A stretch of DNA of 64,000 nucleotides from Taeniopygia guttata (lineage: Eukaryota; Chordata; Aves; Passeriformes; Estrildidae): contig NC_133024.1 of NCBI RefSeq assembly GCF_048771995.1, positions 41,764,001-41,828,000 of the forward strand, in the 5' to 3' direction. This document shows positions 60,470 to 64,000 of this stretch, in pieces. Position numbers and translations under genes: made by a program. Position 1 is the first letter of the stretch, and each line of letters begins with the position of its first letter. Below the pieces are notes generated by a model, which saw only the letters and a list, made by a program, of their open reading frames with translations, had not been told where the DNA came from and made no database searches.

Positions 60470-60870
60470 TATGGGAAATGCAAGCACAGCGATCCCAAGG
60501 CCTTGAGTATACAAGTTCAGAGATAGAAATGGATACAGTGTTTGACCCTAAGAACTTGGAGAAGGCTTGAAGTTTTAGAATAGAATAGTGAAACAGACAT
60601 GAAATAAGAATAAGGATTTGTAGTTTAAGCAGAAATATGTTTTAAGCAAGAGAAATATAAGCATGTAAGTAAATAAGTATGTTAAGCAAGATAGTAGAAT
60701 ATTTTAAGGTTTAACAATAGAACTTGTTGTAGAATTGATAAAAAAAAGAAGAGTAATATGCTTGGATAGAAAAAGATGCATTGAGGCAAATTGTGTAAAA
60801 GGTAGCAATTAACAATTGGTTACGATGATGTTAGCAAGCTTTGTGGAAGTAGATGATTGGATAAGAAATT

Positions 60871-60878
60871 TATAAAAG
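60871..60878 (+). promoter_or_regulatory. LTR TATA box
   Basis: TATAAAAG lies 126 bp upstream of the polyadenylation signal and just downstream of an inverted CCAAT element, as expected at the U3/R border of an LTR. Confidence 0.6.
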
Positions 60879-60996
60879 ACATTGTAAGTAGAATTATAGT
60901 GGCTTCTGAGGCAAGGCTTCGGATGCAAGGCTTCTAATGTGGTGTTTTTAGATGTAACAATCTTATAGTCTCACCCTTCCATGAGACTGATTTTTT

Positions 60997-61002
60997 AATA
61001 AA
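60997..61002 (+). promoter_or_regulatory. LTR polyadenylation signal
   Basis: AATAAA lies 47 bp before the LTR end, followed by a T/G-containing stretch. Confidence 0.65.
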
Positions 61003-61049
61003 CTTTTAAACACCTCCTCGGTCAACCCTGTCTTTCTGCATCCCAAACA

Positions 61050-61055
61050 GGAGAT
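61050..61055. repeat. Right target-site duplication (ggagat)
   Basis: Exact copy of 60464-60469, immediately after the LTR's terminal CA. Confidence 0.75.
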
Positions 61056-63130
61056 ATTTTGATGAAATTATGGGTTTTTTCTACTCACCCACCACATCAC
61101 CATGTGCTTTGGAAGGAAGACAAGCAGTAGTTTTGTGTCTTAGTGTTAGTGCTCTGTCTGAATGCACGCACAGAGCAACATTTTTGCAATCGTTTTTGGA
61201 TGCATGTTACCTTAGTCACTCACTTCTAAACCTGCTCAGTACTTTTAGTGTTACTGACTCCTTTCTTTAAAGCAGTGTGGCATGCACAGTTGAATAAAGG
61301 CCATAATTTCTCTTTGAAAACTCACTGGCATGAATGAAGCTAATGATTTTAGTTTGGCACTTAAGCTACAAGGTAAAAGAAATTAAGCTTTTCATCCAAT
61401 ATTTGATGGCTTTGCATTTCAGATATTAATCTATTTTATGCTAAGGAGTTAGACAATTTTTTGGTGTAATGAAAAATTTCAAGGATCATCTAAAAATTTC
61501 TGAAATAACTATGCACAGTTTGTTTAGATCTCACATATAATTGTGCTGACTGTGCAACTCACATAACTGGCATCACATGATATCCGCTCCTGGGTCTGGA
61601 TCATATAGCCTTAGAAATCAGAAAACTTAGAAACTTTCTTATTTCTTATAAAACTTGTAATTCGTGTCAGTTTTAAAAGTTACCCCCAAAAATATTCTCT
61701 CCTTCACAGGAGGCATAAAGAGTACAGTGTTCCAGTTCTTCTGTTCCCCTGGATCCTTGGGTCATGACATCTCTATTTCACTGGTGTCTCTATTAAAGTC
61801 TCTTTAGTGTGCCTCCTGCAGTGTTGTTAGTAGACCTTGACATTATTACAATGAATATCATCCCCCAGTTCCCTTACATGGGCTTCATTCCTGAGGTGAG
61901 CAAATTTCCCTTCATGTTTCAGCTGTGCTTGTATAAGTCACTGTCTTGTTGTCAACCTTGGGTTTTGGTCAGGCTTTGAAGACGTGTGTGAAATACAGAC
62001 CAGGAGAAAGCACTGGCAGAGGAAAAGCTACAAAAAGAGCAGGGATGTCTATGGAGGCATGAAGGGAGAGTCTGAGCCAAAAGTAATTATTCCTACCAAG
62101 TATAAGAACCCAAACAAGTAACTTCTTCCTATTGAGCTTCTCAGACAGCTGCTGCTGGGAAGCTGATGCTCCAGATCTAGAAATTGCTTGGAAGAAGCAG
62201 AAAGCAGGCTGAGCAGCAGCACTGAGGAGTGAGGAGCTATGACCAAATCAATATACAGAAAGAAAGAAACTTCTGAGATTAATCTGGAATGAGGGGCGTA
62301 TCCTCACTATGCTACTCCTGGTCTTGATGATGAATCTCCTCAGCAGAAAGCTGAGAAACATATTATGAACACATATTCCTTTCTCCTCCTTTTTTTATCC
62401 ACCTTGCCATAATGTATTTCTCAGATGGCCTGCTCCCTTCCAAGACTATCCCTCTCTAAAAGAAGATTGAAGAAATCCTGACTGGTTTTTGGGAACAGCT
62501 TTGGTATCATCAGTTAGAAGTCAGCACAACTCAGCCAATTTTACAGTCAGAAGGTGTTGAAAAATGGGTAAAATGAAAGAACTGGCAGCTTTCATGAAAT
62601 TCTTCCGAAAACATAAATCAGGCCCGTCTGTTCACTGTGAGCAGTTAAATCCACTTCACTATACAAAGAAAGATGAAGCAATGTTCTGGTGGGCAAAGAA
62701 AAATCTGTTGTATAGACACTTTGCATTCACCTCAGTTTATCCAGAAACAGAATGGTCTTTTCCCCCATGAGCTGGCACTGTGTTCACCTATGCTCTTGAA
62801 GCATTCCAAAACCATCTGGTTCCTGCTCCCACAGTTCAAGTGACAGCGTTAGTCCCAGACCACCACTGTAAGAGCAAATTGAAGGCAGTGAGCTGAAGCC
62901 TGTTTGAACTGGACCTGCCCCTGCTGCACACATGCCTGTCAGCACAGCTGGACTTTTCTCCTGCTGAGACAACTTTCCTGACAGCCATCAGAGTAGAACC
63001 ATCAGCCAATCTGGGTTTGAGCTCAGACCATATGTAATAATAGTGCAGACACAACACTCCAACAGGCAGACCTGCAGAGAACCCCTATGCAATTCTTCTA
63101 CCCAGGAAGTCCTGAGCTAGAGTTCTTTCA
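61056..63130. other. Unassigned sequence, no convincing gene
   Basis: A 68-codon plus frame at 62564-62770 has a good start context (A at -3, G at +4) and a lysine-rich N-terminus, but no recognised motif. 62780-63060 is GC-richer and unassigned. Confidence 0.5.
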
Positions 63131-63415
63131 GTTATAGAACCATAGAATCTTTTCGTTTTGAAAGCATCTTTAAGATCAAGTCCAACTATTAATCCAGCAC
63201 TGCCGAGTCTGACACTAATACATGTCCCTAAGTGCCATATCCACATGCCTTTTAAATACCTCCATTGATGGTGAGTCCATCACTTCCCTGTGCAGCCTGC
63301 TCCAATGCCTGTCACTGCTTCAGTGAAGAACTTTTTATAATATCCAATCTAAATATTCCCTGGCACAACTTGAAGCGATTTCCTCTTCTATCACTTTTTG
63401 CTTGGGAGAAGAGAC
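63131..63415 (-). mobile_element. CR1 LINE 3' end
   Basis: In reverse complement it follows a CR1 3' UTR: 'ttatagaaccatagaatc' terminus, 'aagatcaagtccaact', 'tccctaagtgccatatcc', 'ttttaaatacctccattgat', 'cagcctgctccaatgcc' and 'cttgggagaagagacc'. It is well preserved and 5'-truncated near 63415. Confidence 0.95.
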
Positions 63416-64000
63416 CTATGGTAAGTCAAAACTAGTTAGGCTCAAAATGGTTCAACCCTTTTCAAATTTTTTTTAAATATAAGGTGGTAAAGAGATCAAA
63501 GCAGAGATAAGAACTTAGCCAAAAACATTCTTATTTGGGGGCAAAAGCCCCAGATGAATACACATGACCAAAGACTGGATGGAAGGTTGTAAGTCGTAAA
63601 AGGGTTTCATGTGAAAATGGAAGCATAAAGCTATTGTGACCCTCTAGAAAGGGTTTATAGTGTTTGACTTTTTACAATTCGGGATCAGAATTTAATCTGG
63701 TGAAGACAGAACTGTCTTGAAAAAGGTATTTTTTCTTCAAGCCATTTTTGTGAGTTACATAATGTTAACCAGAGGGGAAACAAAAAAAGAATCCCACTTT
63801 GTAATGGATTCATGCTTAATTTATGCTGTTACTTTAACACATATCATTCAGGTGAAGCACTGTCAGCTGCAATGATGTGTCCATATAAAATAATAGTCTG
63901 AACTTTTTGTGAGTGAGTCAGTTGCTCTGTTTGCTTGGCTACCATATGGGGAAAAAGAAGGCAGATCATTAAGTCATTATTTTCAAAAGGTTCTTAATTA
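63416..64000. other. AT-rich unique sequence, no gene seen
   Basis: No frame or repeat is recognised up to the window end. Confidence 0.55.

Larger units (their letters stand above)
60470..61049 (+). mobile_element. Solo retroviral LTR, 580 bp
   Basis: It starts 'tatgggaaatgcaagcac' (canonical TG altered to TA) and ends '...catcccaaaca' with the canonical CA. Exact 6-bp duplications (ggagat) flank both ends; a 6-bp duplication is typical of ERVK/betaretrovirus-like and alpharetrovirus-like integrases. Inside, in the right order, are inverted CCAAT elements (gattgg at 60855-60860), a TATA box (tataaaag, 60871-60878), a polyadenylation signal (aataaa, 60997-61002) and a GT/T-rich region after it. 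The U3 has 'taagca'-type repeats, and a 'gcaaggcttc' motif is tandemly repeated near 60912. No internal retroviral sequence remains, so it arose by recombination between two LTRs. The class is inferred from the duplication length. Confidence 0.85.

Overview
This window looks like non-coding DNA from a bird nuclear genome. It is AT-rich, has no bacterial-style gene packing, and holds no open frame that I recognise as a conserved protein. Its identifiable content is almost entirely retroelement debris typical of birds: 5'-truncated CR1 LINE fragments, LTRs of an avian ERVL-like family with repeated 'gctccagcatggg'-type motifs, and one well-bounded solo LTR with a 6-bp target-site duplication. 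No species can be named. The ERVL-like LTR type suggests a neoavian, possibly passerine bird, but that rests on memory of repeat families and not on a search.

Layout: 1-12190 is unique AT-rich sequence with small tandem duplications, simple repeats, one doubtful old CR1 scrap and two candidate splice-bounded exons (5747-5846 non-coding, 10240-10307 possibly coding). 12191-13172 is an ERVL-like LTR on the minus strand. 18028-19463 is a CR1 copy in two pieces around about 205 bp of unassigned sequence. 21955-23575 holds two CR1 scraps and a doubtful older LINE-like piece. 28789-29170 is a minus-strand CR1 3' end. 30776-30857 is a pure-purine tract. 37640-37980 is a second ERVL-like LTR fragment, and 38815-39806 is a CR1 copy that has lost its reverse transcriptase. 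42942-45022 holds three CR1 tails. 51700-52135 is a tail-to-tail inverted CR1 pair. 55679-55754 and 57597-57672 are an exact 76-bp dispersed duplication. 59514-59615 is a TTTC microsatellite, 60470-61049 the solo LTR, and 63131-63415 a last CR1 tail.

No genes can be shown to work together here. The window is best read as an intergenic region or a long intron. All CR1 copies are broken by frameshifts, stops, truncations or deletions. I found no CRISPR array, rRNA, tRNA or convincing conserved coding exon. I did not find a new biological system; the most informative items are the 76-bp exact duplication, the inverted CR1 pair, the complete solo LTR and the candidate exon at 10240-10307.
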